Source of the DNA: a bacterium UBP18_UBA7526
GTDB taxonomy: Bacteria; UBP18; UBA7526
Length of the DNA stretch: 16,866 nucleotides
Reading direction: 5' to 3'
NCBI GenBank assembly: GCA_002478245.1
Contig: DLMW01000059.1
Location: 15,466 to 32,331, forward strand
Position 1 is the stretch's first letter, and each line of letters begins with the position of its first letter. The notes beneath the pieces were generated by a model. It was not told the DNA's origin. It saw only the letters and a program-made list of their open reading frames with translations, and searched no databases. The position numbers were made by a program, and so were the translations under genes. Positions 1 through 6,325 of this stretch are shown one piece after another.

Positions 1-434
1 ATGGCTTGCATGATTAGATTGGCATAGACCCCGGCTAAGAGGTCGTCACCCATCACCCCCCAACCACCAGGCAGCTTCTCCAGCCTTCTCAGAGGATAGG
101 GCTTCAGGACATCGATTACTCTGAAGACCAAGAAGGCAACAACGATAAACTTAACCTTAAAGGGGATGAGAAATATAGCGATTAAGAAACCGATGATCTC
201 ATCAATGACGATCCTCTTACTATCCCTCTCCTTAAAGAAGTAGCTGATGGCCTTATTTGAGATCCATATTCCAAAGATGGCCAGGGCCATGAGAATCAAA
301 AGATAATGGGGCCAGAAGAGACGATGCATCCCGAAATAGATAATGACCCCGATGAGGCTCCCTATGGTTCCCGGAGCAATGGGGGTATAACCAGTATAGA
401 ATCCCGTTGCCAAAAATTTAATCAGCCACTTCAT
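1..434 (-). CDS. pgpA: Phosphatidylglycerophosphatase A, 3'-truncated by the window edge
   Basis: Read on the minus strand from an ATG at 434, this frame stays open to the window edge, giving about 144 residues without a stop. The product begins MKWLIKFLATGFYTGYTPIAPG and contains GTIGS near residues 23-27, an acidic VIDEIIG segment near 77-83, and GGWGVMGDDLLAG near 125-137. These match the PgpA family, an integral membrane phosphatase that removes the phosphate from phosphatidylglycerophosphate to give phosphatidylglycerol at the cytoplasmic membrane. Hydrophobic stretches fit several membrane helices. Family members are usually about 150-170 residues, so only the extreme C-terminus is missing. 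A purine-rich AGGGTGGG directly precedes the start. The start lies 13 nt after the pgsA stop, and pgsA makes the substrate of this enzyme, so co-transcription is expected. Confidence 0.9.
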   Translation of the reverse strand, partial: MKWLIKFLATGFYTGYTPIAPGTIGSLIGVIIYFGMHRLFWPHYLLILMALAIFGIWISNKAISYFFKERDSKRIVIDEIIGFLIAIFLIPFKVKFIVVAFLVFRVIDVLKPYPLRRLEKLPGGWGVMGDDLLAGVYANLIMQA

Positions 435-447
435 CCCACCCTTTTAT

Positions 448-1032
448 CTATTCGCGTTTAGTCAAGACCTCTCTATGTTTCCCAACATAGAGGATGCCAG
501 AGACGATGGTCATAATTACGGCAATGCCGACAAAGGTATTGGGAGTATATCTTAATACCTGGGAAAGGAAGGAAGGAGCACTGATAGAGAAGGTGGTAAG
601 AGTCGACTTTATTGTAATGACTACCAGGGTGACGCTTACCGCAATCATCTGGGTGGCGGTCTTATGCTTCCCCCACCTTCCCGCTGGTATCACTATCCCC
701 TGTAAAGCAGCCTGAAACCTCAATCCCGTGATCATAAACTCCCTGGCCAGGATGACGATTATCATCCAGGCCCAGACCTCTCTTAAGGCGATGAAACAGA
801 TGAGGGCTCCTAAGACGATTATCTTATCTGCCAAGGGATCCATGAATTTACCAAAACTGGTTACCACCCCCCTCGCCCGGGCGATCCTTCCATCATAGAG
901 GTCGGTCAGAGAAGCAATAGTAAAGAGCAGAAGGGCGGAATACTTTGTCCCGGCCCCATCCGCTAAGAGGAGGATGATAAAGAGGGGAGCGATAATGATC
1001 CGAATTATGGTGAGCCTATTGGCCAGGTTCAT
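448..1032 (-). CDS. pgsA: CDP-diacylglycerol--glycerol-3-phosphate 3-phosphatidyltransferase
   Basis: This enzyme joins CDP-diacylglycerol and glycerol-3-phosphate to give phosphatidylglycerophosphate, the committed step to phosphatidylglycerol, in the cytoplasmic membrane. The 194-residue product carries a perfect CDP-alcohol phosphotransferase signature: D44-x2-D47-G48-x2-A51-R52-x8-G61-x3-D65-x3-D69. The N-terminus MNLANRLTIIRI is typical of PgsA, and several hydrophobic helices follow. I chose the ATG at 1032, preceded by a GGGGA ribosome-binding site, over the in-frame TTG at 1044, which would add only MGII and would swallow that site. The gene starts 15 nt after the stop of the upstream membrane-protein gene and is followed 13 nt later by pgpA, the next pathway step. 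Confidence 0.95.
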   Translation of the reverse strand: MNLANRLTIIRIIIAPLFIILLLADGAGTKYSALLLFTIASLTDLYDGRIARARGVVTSFGKFMDPLADKIIVLGALICFIALREVWAWMIIVILAREFMITGLRFQAALQGIVIPAGRWGKHKTATQMIAVSVTLVVITIKSTLTTFSISAPSFLSQVLRYTPNTFVGIAVIMTIVSGILYVGKHREVLTKRE

Positions 1033-1047
1033 GATAATCCCCAATTT

Positions 1048-1926
1048 TTACTTTTTACTTAAACTAAGATAGAGGACCATAGTAGAAGCAATCGTGAAGA
1101 GAGCAAGGTAAATCTGAACCCCGCTCTGAATGAGATTTAAAAGAAGGCGAAGGGGTAAAAGGAGGAGGGCTGAAAGACTTGAGGCAGATGCCAATATTCC
1201 TAAAAAGGGACCAAAGACGGCAAAGGGAATTATGGCTCCGATCGCGATCAGGATGAGGAGGAAGAAGAGGCCCAGAACCGGACCGAGATTCCTCCCAATA
1301 AAAGAAGAAGCTCCCTTAAGTGCTCCCTTTAGCATGGAATCCTCAACAACGATTACTATTCCAGAGTAAGAAAAGATAAGACCCAAAACGAGAAGAGCAA
1401 GGAGAAGTAAGAGAAAGCCTATAGAGCCCAGAAGAACCCCGAAAACCATCCCCATCTCTTGAAACTTCTGGACCAGAAGATAGACAGGAAGACCGAATAT
1501 TCCACCAAGAACTAAGAAGAGAACAAGAGAGGCCAGAAAGAAGAGAAACCAGAGGAGAAATAGGCGTCTGAAGAAGTAACCTCCGTAACGGAAGAACCTT
1601 CCCAAGGTAAATCTTTCTTTTTCTAGCAAAGCATCCCGGAATATTCCTTTTATTCCTCCCCTTAAGAAGATGCCCAATAGTATGGCCCCCATAAAGAAGA
1701 AGAGGCCCCAGATTACGATTAATAAGGGGGGGCGCTCAAGACCCTGCTGAAATAACTCCGGACCAAACTCTCCCTTAGTCAACCCGACATAAAAGAAGAT
1801 GATAAAGAGAACGGGAATAATAAATAAAAGCCCCAGGATTATCTGAACCACAAACTGGACTAAAATCAGGGGCCAGTTACGATAGGTGGCCTTGAATCCT
1901 TCTCTAATCGCTTCAGTAACGGTCAT
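1048..1926 (-). CDS. Multi-pass membrane protein of unknown function
   Basis: The 292-residue product is not a family I can name with confidence. It opens with a short amphipathic segment (MTVTEAIREGFKATYRNW) followed by about six strongly hydrophobic blocks near residues 18-48, 66-90, 120-152, 158-195, 215-245 and 250-285. There is no signal-peptide cleavage site and no catalytic motif I can see. The opening segment and helix spacing resemble bacterial membrane proteins annotated as DUF4013-like or 'glycerophosphoryl diester phosphodiesterase membrane domain', but that is a weak resemblance. Its start overlaps the rodZ-like stop by 14 nt and has a clear AGGAGAG ribosome-binding site. It lies directly before pgsA, so a role in envelope or lipid handling is plausible but only inferred from position. 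Confidence 0.8.
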   Translation of the reverse strand: MTVTEAIREGFKATYRNWPLILVQFVVQIILGLLFIIPVLFIIFFYVGLTKGEFGPELFQQGLERPPLLIVIWGLFFFMGAILLGIFLRGGIKGIFRDALLEKERFTLGRFFRYGGYFFRRLFLLWFLFFLASLVLFLVLGGIFGLPVYLLVQKFQEMGMVFGVLLGSIGFLLLLLALLVLGLIFSYSGIVIVVEDSMLKGALKGASSFIGRNLGPVLGLFFLLILIAIGAIIPFAVFGPFLGILASASSLSALLLLPLRLLLNLIQSGVQIYLALFTIASTMVLYLSLSKK

Positions 1927-2578
1927 TCTTCTCTCTCCTAAAGGTTTTTGTCACTACCTGGCCCCTTGCGCCCAGGGGCCCAAGGAATTCTCCATTCAAC
2001 TCCAACTCTATTCCTCCCGCGTTCCCCGCCTTTATCTCGAGACTCTCCTCTGCCTCCCAGGTCCTAGAATCCCCGGCTTGTAACAACTCCTGAAGCTCTT
2101 GCTTCCCATCAATAGCAATACTCACCCAGACCTCCTCAATTATGGTTGCCTTCAAGATGAGGGGGGGCTCCTTCTCCTCGCTAACCTTAACTACTGGCAG
2201 AGTGGGAGAGCGAAAGAAAAGAAACCATCCTCCCCAGGCAATGAGAATCGTGATACTTATTGCTAAGGGAAGGATGGCTACTCTCTTAGGTCTTAGGCTC
2301 TCTGGAATTAACCTCTTTTTTGCGAGAGCCTCGGGCAGCGCCTCCCTATATTTCTTATACTCTCGGACCAATTCATCGCTATCCAGATTTAGGAAGTGGG
2401 CATAGCTACGCAGGAAGGCCTGGGCATAGGCAGGGGCGGGAAAGGCATCCCAGTCCTCTGCTTCCAGGGCCTTGAGATATCCTATACTTATCTTTGTCTT
2501 CTTGCTTATCGTCTCCAACTTCAGTTTCCTCTTCTGCCTCGCCTTCTGTAGGGTAAGACCAATGGGCTCCACATTCAC
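1913..2578 (-). CDS. rodZ: RodZ-like cytoskeletal/HTH membrane protein
   Basis: The 221-residue product has the RodZ layout. A cytoplasmic Cro/XRE-like helix-turn-helix spans about residues 5-75 (with GLTLQKARQKRKLKLETISKK), a basic linker follows, one membrane helix lies at about 101-122, and an extracytoplasmic beta-rich domain of the DUF4115 type covers about 140-215. RodZ links the MreB cytoskeleton to the cell-wall elongation machinery. In Firmicutes the equivalent gene (ymfM) also sits just before pgsA. The product is shorter than E. coli RodZ (337 residues) because the linker and periplasmic stalk are reduced. The start at 2578 is supported by AAGGAG placed 3 nt upstream. No mreB is in this window, so the MreB partnership is inferred from the family. 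Confidence 0.85.
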   Translation of the reverse strand: MNVEPIGLTLQKARQKRKLKLETISKKTKISIGYLKALEAEDWDAFPAPAYAQAFLRSYAHFLNLDSDELVREYKKYREALPEALAKKRLIPESLRPKRVAILPLAISITILIAWGGWFLFFRSPTLPVVKVSEEKEPPLILKATIIEEVWVSIAIDGKQELQELLQAGDSRTWEAEESLEIKAGNAGGIELELNGEFLGPLGARGQVVTKTFRREKNDRY

Positions 2579-2610
2579 TCCTTCAAACTTCAGGGATTAG
2601 AGGGGATAGA

Positions 2611-2632
2611 AAGGGGTTCTTTAATTCCCCTT
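2611..2632 (-). promoter_or_regulatory. Weak hairpin between ftsK and rodZ
   Basis: Arms AAGGGG (2611-2616) and CCCCTT (2627-2632) form a 6-bp stem with a 10-nt loop, 2 nt downstream of the ftsK stop. In the transcript it is followed by TCTATCCCC rather than a U-tract. It is therefore at most a weak terminator or an RNA-processing/stability element. Confidence 0.3.
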
Positions 2633-2634
2633 CC

Positions 2635-4683
2635 TCAGACCACTTCACCCTTGTTTTTTAAGTAGCTTTCGTCAACCAGTACTTCCCTCACCTTACTTCC
2701 CTTATAGGGCCCGACTATCCCCTCCTCCTCCATCATGTCGATCAACCTCGCCGCCCGGGCATATCCCACCTTCAATCTCCTCTGTAACATGGAGACCGAG
2801 GCCCGCCGGGCCTGGATGACCACCCTTACCGCATCCTGATATAGTTCATCCTCCTCTGGGATGCTGGAGAGGGTAGGGGCTTCCCTTTCAAAGACATCCT
2901 CTAGATAGACCGGCTCCCCCTGGGAGCGGGTAAACTGGGCTATTTTCTCAATCTCTTGCTCAGTGATGAATGAACCCTGAACGCGGATGGGTGAGGCCTT
3001 TGAGGGATCGGAGAAGAGCATATCCCCCCTTCCCACTAACTTCTCTGCCCCGCTCATATCCAGAACGATTCTAGAATCAACCCTTGCCGCAACCTGAAAG
3101 GCGATCCTAACCGGGAAGTTGGCCTTGATGAGACCGGTGATGACGTCAACAGAAGGTCTCTGGGTAGCAAGGACAACGTGGATCCCTACCGCCCGAGCCA
3201 TCTGGGCCAGACGGGTGATGGTATGCTCGCAGTCCACAGGAGCCACGAGCATCAGGTCGGCTAACTCATCGATAATCACGATGATATAGGGTAGTTTCTC
3301 CACCGAGGTTTTGGCATTATAGCTCTCGATATCCCTTGCACCGCCTTGAGAGAATAACTTGAACCTCTCCTCCACCTCCCTCACCGCCCACTTCAGAGCT
3401 AAGGTAGCCTTCTTGGGATCAGTAATGACCGGGGCAATGAGATGGGGGATGTCGTTATAGGCCTTCAGTTCCACCCTCTTGGGATCGATGAGTAAGAATT
3501 TGACCTCATCTGGGGTCGCCTGAAAGAGGATGCTATTTATGATGCAGTTTATACAGACACTCTTTCCGCTTCCTGTGGTTCCCGCAATCAATAGATGGGG
3601 CATGGTAGCCAGATCAGCGATTACTGGCCTTCCCGCTATATCCTTTCCTAAGGCTAGGGTAAGTTTTGAGGGCGATTCGTAGAACTCCCTGGTACTCAAA
3701 ATCTCTGAGAGATGGACGAAGCAGGGCTCTCTGTTGGGAACCTCAATCCCTAAGGCCGCCTTCCCTGGGATGGGGGCCTCGATACGCACGCTGGGAACAG
3801 CGAGTTTTAGAGCGATATCATGGGAGCGGGAGGTAATGGAGGAGACGGTTACCCCTTTTGCTGGCTGGACCTCAAACCGAGTGATGACCGGCCCCCGCAT
3901 AGCGCCAATAACCTTGGCCGATATCCCGAACTCAGAGAGAATCTCTTCTAAGAGGCTACCCTTTGCTTTTAGGTCCTCTTTCGCCTCCTCTGCCTTCGGT
4001 TTAATAAGAAAGGAGAGGTCGGGCATAGTATAGGCCTCTTCGGGAACCTTCTTGGCAATAGGAATGGCCTTCTCCCCTGGCCTCTTAATGGTAATCGGTC
4101 TGGAAGGTATTGGTTTGCGCGAGAATATCCTTTTTATTCCTCGAAAGAAGGAGAGAATCCCCTTTCCCAATAGAAGGAAGAACTTAGGATAGGAGAGCTC
4201 GGCGGCTAAAGGTAGAGAGACGACTAATACCGTTACCATGATGAGATAGGTACCCGGGGCGCCAAAGATTTGTTTCAGTCCATTGGAGAGATTGATTCCT
4301 AGATGTCCTCCTAGGGCCAATCTCTTCTCTGGGACGAAAGAGTATTTTGAGGAAAGCAATGTGCAGGATGAGACAAGAAAGAGGATGACTCCTAAGACCC
4401 GATAGACTTTCTTATGAAACTTCATCCCCCTAAACCCTCTTATCCCCCAGAAAAGGGTCACCAGAACTATGAGATAGGCACCATAGCCCATAACAAAGTT
4501 CAGTCCAAAGGCTAAATAGGCCCCGGCCTTCCCCATCCAGTTCACTGCCGGGGTATTGGGTGGCTGCTGATAATAGGCAACATCCGTAGGCTCATAGGAG
4601 ATAAGGCTAAGGAGAATGAAGATGGTTAGGGCAAATAGGACAATCCCCCCAATCTCACTAATCCTCTTTTCCTTCATAGTCAT
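2635..4683 (-). CDS. ftsK: DNA translocase FtsK/SpoIIIE
   Basis: This hexameric ATP-driven DNA pump clears chromosome ends from the division septum and aids dimer resolution. The 682-residue product has an N-terminal membrane domain with about four helices (roughly residues 12-30, 52-82, 94-112 and 144-162) and a short linker. The FtsK alpha/beta motor follows at about 225-590, with Walker A GTTGSGKS at 368-375, Walker B IIVIIDELADL around 467-477, and TQRPSVDVITG at 507-517. A C-terminal winged-helix gamma domain (about 612-672, with SVSMLQRRLKVGYARAARLID) reads polar DNA motifs. The linker is short compared with E. coli (1329 residues), as in SpoIIIE-type proteins. The start ATG at 4683 has GGGGTGA upstream, which lies inside the end of the decayed HEPN gene. 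An ATG two codons later is also possible. Confidence 0.96.
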   Translation of the reverse strand: MTMKEKRISEIGGIVLFALTIFILLSLISYEPTDVAYYQQPPNTPAVNWMGKAGAYLAFGLNFVMGYGAYLIVLVTLFWGIRGFRGMKFHKKVYRVLGVILFLVSSCTLLSSKYSFVPEKRLALGGHLGINLSNGLKQIFGAPGTYLIMVTVLVVSLPLAAELSYPKFFLLLGKGILSFFRGIKRIFSRKPIPSRPITIKRPGEKAIPIAKKVPEEAYTMPDLSFLIKPKAEEAKEDLKAKGSLLEEILSEFGISAKVIGAMRGPVITRFEVQPAKGVTVSSITSRSHDIALKLAVPSVRIEAPIPGKAALGIEVPNREPCFVHLSEILSTREFYESPSKLTLALGKDIAGRPVIADLATMPHLLIAGTTGSGKSVCINCIINSILFQATPDEVKFLLIDPKRVELKAYNDIPHLIAPVITDPKKATLALKWAVREVEERFKLFSQGGARDIESYNAKTSVEKLPYIIVIIDELADLMLVAPVDCEHTITRLAQMARAVGIHVVLATQRPSVDVITGLIKANFPVRIAFQVAARVDSRIVLDMSGAEKLVGRGDMLFSDPSKASPIRVQGSFITEQEIEKIAQFTRSQGEPVYLEDVFEREAPTLSSIPEEDELYQDAVRVVIQARRASVSMLQRRLKVGYARAARLIDMMEEEGIVGPYKGSKVREVLVDESYLKNKGEVV
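4651..4683 (-). repeat. 33-bp direct repeat, copy 1 (start of ftsK)
   Basis: The first 33 bases of ftsK match the first 33 bases of the MNT gene (5246-5278) at 29 of 33 positions by hand alignment. The four differences fall at plus-strand positions 4660, 4675, 4678 and 4680. Both copies are in the same orientation and reading frame and encode M-x-x-KEKRISEI. Similarity stops abruptly after codon 11 and is weak upstream of the ATG. The two copies bracket the MNT/HEPN remnant. Confidence 0.85.
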
Positions 4684-4686
4684 TCT

Positions 4687-4931
4687 TCACCCCATTGAGA
4701 GGGCCTTAATAAATCTTTCTGCCTCTTCCCGGTCTTTTTCGATATCCTTACAGGTCAGTTTTGAAACCACAAGTCGGGGATATCTTTCCGCAAAGTAATA
4801 GCCTGAGACACGCTCACATATTCCAATTATGTTGAAGGAGAAAGGCTTTCAAGTATTTCTCTAATGACTGTTGTAGAAAATAACCAGCGGCTTCAGCCTT
4901 CAGGGTAGAGGAAATTCTCTATTTTTTTCAT
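4687..4931 (-). pseudogene. Decayed HEPN-domain gene (toxin partner of the adjacent MNT gene)
   Basis: No intact reading frame exists here, but two frames carry consecutive parts of a HEPN protein. One frame (about 4909 down to a stop at 4814) includes FLQQSLEKYLKAFLL, the conserved second HEPN helix. A second frame (4818 down to the TGA at 4687-4689) reads CERVSGYYFAERYP and then KDIEKDREEAERFIKAL, the usual HEPN C-terminal helices. The original ATG at 4929-4931 overlaps the MNT stop as ATGA, a typical coupled pair, but its frame stops after 12 codons. The section that should hold the RNase motif R-x4-6-H, roughly 35-40 residues, is absent between the two parts. So a frameshift plus an internal deletion have destroyed the toxin. 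Intact members are about 120-140 residues. The ftsK ribosome-binding site falls in the end of this remnant. Confidence 0.8.
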
Positions 4932-5278
4932 AATTCAACCCCTTCTTCTAATATCTCTTGGACAAACTGATCCCCTACCTTTAATCTCTCTTCCACCTCC
5001 TCTGGTCTTAAAACAATTGGTGAAAGGGCAAGGCCCTCATAGAGATCACGCACATGTTCAAGTACTGTTGCCATCCTATTAAAAAATCGCTCCTTTGTGG
5101 GAGCGATGACCAAGATATCCACATCGCTATCTCTCGTGATCTCACCTTTGGCATAAGACCCAAATAATATTACTCTTTCCGCGTGATATTCGTCCTTCAA
5201 GCGTTTACTTATTGCCTTTATCCTATCAAATATCTCTTGCCTCTTAATCTCACTGATCCTCTTTTCCTTTATGGCCAT
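4928..5278 (-). CDS. MNT-type minimal nucleotidyltransferase (antitoxin-like)
   Basis: The 116-residue product has the minimal nucleotidyltransferase core: ILFGSYAKGE at 38-46 and the metal-binding pair in SDVDILV, giving G40-S41-x10-D52-x-D54. In characterised MNT/HEPN pairs (for example MntA-HepT) this enzyme adds AMP to the HEPN RNase and so silences it. Here it has an N-terminal extension of about 12 residues (MAIKEKRISEIK) before the usual family start, and this extension is a near-copy of the FtsK N-terminus. The catalytic core looks intact although its toxin partner is broken. A GAGG site lies 5 nt before the ATG. The start lies 24 nt after the uppP stop, so expression probably comes by read-through from uppP. 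Substrate and present function are inferred. Confidence 0.85.
   Translation of the reverse strand: MAIKEKRISEIKRQEIFDRIKAISKRLKDEYHAERVILFGSYAKGEITRDSDVDILVIAPTKERFFNRMATVLEHVRDLYEGLALSPIVLRPEEVEERLKVGDQFVQEILEEGVEL
5246..5278 (-). repeat. 33-bp direct repeat, copy 2 (start of the MNT gene)
   Basis: This is the second copy of the ftsK start region, 29/33 identical to 4651-4683 and in the same orientation and frame. It supplies the ATG and first 11 codons of the MNT gene. The distance between equivalent positions of the two copies is 595 bp, which spans exactly the MNT/HEPN module. Confidence 0.85.
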
Positions 5279-5302
5279 CTCAACCTCACTGGCTTAGCAA
5301 CT

Positions 5303-6115
5303 CTATTTGACATATGAAATTGCTAAACTGACTAATCCAATGAACCACAGATAGTAAGCGAAGAAGAAGAGCCTTCCTTTCTTAATTATGGGGAGTAGGA
5401 CTTTTAAGGCTAAGAGACCGCTTAAGAAGGCAGCAATAGTTCCGCTGACTAAGGGGTAGATATTCTCCTTTGGGATAATAGCGGGGCTCCTAAACTCTAA
5501 TCCTATTGCCCCGATAATAGCAGGTATAGCTAATAGGAATGAGAACCTATAGGCCAAGTCCCTGCTTAGCCCCCGAAATAATCCGCAGGATATGGTTACC
5601 CCACTCCTTGAGATTCCGGGAACAAGACCCATTGCCTGAGCAAGACCGATGGCCAGGGCATCCCTTATATTTAATCTATGAATCTCCCTTCTCCCAATCT
5701 TGAGGCGCCTCGTTGACCAGAGAATAACCCCGGTTATAATGAGCATTAAGGAGACGACCCTTGGGCATTCAAATAGCCTTCTGATCCCTTCTCTGAATAG
5801 ACCGCCTATTAAGGCAATGGGGATAGTCCCCAAAAGTAGAAAGCCCAATAAGCGAAGATAGGGGTCTTCCTTTCTTTTACGCTTACCGGTCTTGAAGAGA
5901 CGGGAAAGACTTTTTAAAATCTCTCCGATCTCTCTTCTGAAGATAGCAATAATGGCGAATAATGTCCCCAGGTGAAGGCAGATCTCAAGAGTAATCCCGG
6001 GAGGGTTAACCTTCAAAAAATTCTCTAACAAGACTAAGTGGCCACTTGATGAAATGGGTAAGAACTCTGTCAGGCCCTGTAGGATCCCTAAAAGAAGAGC
6101 CTCCCGCCAGGACAT
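5303..6115 (-). CDS. uppP: Undecaprenyl-diphosphatase (BacA/UppP family)
   Basis: This membrane enzyme recycles undecaprenyl diphosphate to the monophosphate carrier used for peptidoglycan and other surface polymers, and overexpression gives bacitracin resistance in several bacteria. The 270-residue product carries both family motifs: QGLTEFLPISSSGHL at 13-27, with the conserved glutamate, and PGISRSGVT at 166-174, with the catalytic arginine R170. Many hydrophobic helices follow the family pattern, and the length is typical. I chose the ATG at 6115 because AAGGAG (6121-6126) sits 5 nt upstream. A longer in-frame ATG at 6133 would add MCEGVS and would bury this site. It follows pnp after 210 nt. 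Confidence 0.95.
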   Translation of the reverse strand: MSWREALLLGILQGLTEFLPISSSGHLVLLENFLKVNPPGITLEICLHLGTLFAIIAIFRREIGEILKSLSRLFKTGKRKRKEDPYLRLLGFLLLGTIPIALIGGLFREGIRRLFECPRVVSLMLIITGVILWSTRRLKIGRREIHRLNIRDALAIGLAQAMGLVPGISRSGVTISCGLFRGLSRDLAYRFSFLLAIPAIIGAIGLEFRSPAIIPKENIYPLVSGTIAAFLSGLLALKVLLPIIKKGRLFFFAYYLWFIGLVSLAISYVK

Positions 6116-6251
6116 ACTTACTCCTTCGCACATAGCGTGCTGGTGAGGTGTGCCTTCAGATAATTAATCCTTTCGGAAAAGATTTTAATAACAAAATCAG
6201 TTCATATTCCTGTTTCTATTGTTTTATTCAAGTTCCGATGCTTCCAATCAT

Positions 6252-6298
6252 CAATAATCAAACTATTTGGGTATTTGAATTCGGAGATTTGGTTATTG
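6252..6298. repeat. Imperfect inverted repeat in the pnp-uppP gap
   Basis: The 11-base arms CAATAATCAAA (6252-6262) and TTTGGTTATTG (6288-6298) pair with a single mismatch, which is a G-U wobble on the plus strand and a C-A mismatch in the pnp-uppP transcript. The 25-nt interior contains ATTTG-type repeats and GAATTC. It starts 28 nt past the pnp stop. No U-tract follows in either orientation, so it is not a standard terminator. It may be an RNA-stability hairpin or a member of a dispersed intergenic repeat family. The rest of the gap (6116-6325) shows no gene and no convincing promoter. Confidence 0.5.
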
Positions 6299-6325
6299 TA
6301 CCTTATATCCTGGGAATTTATGGCT

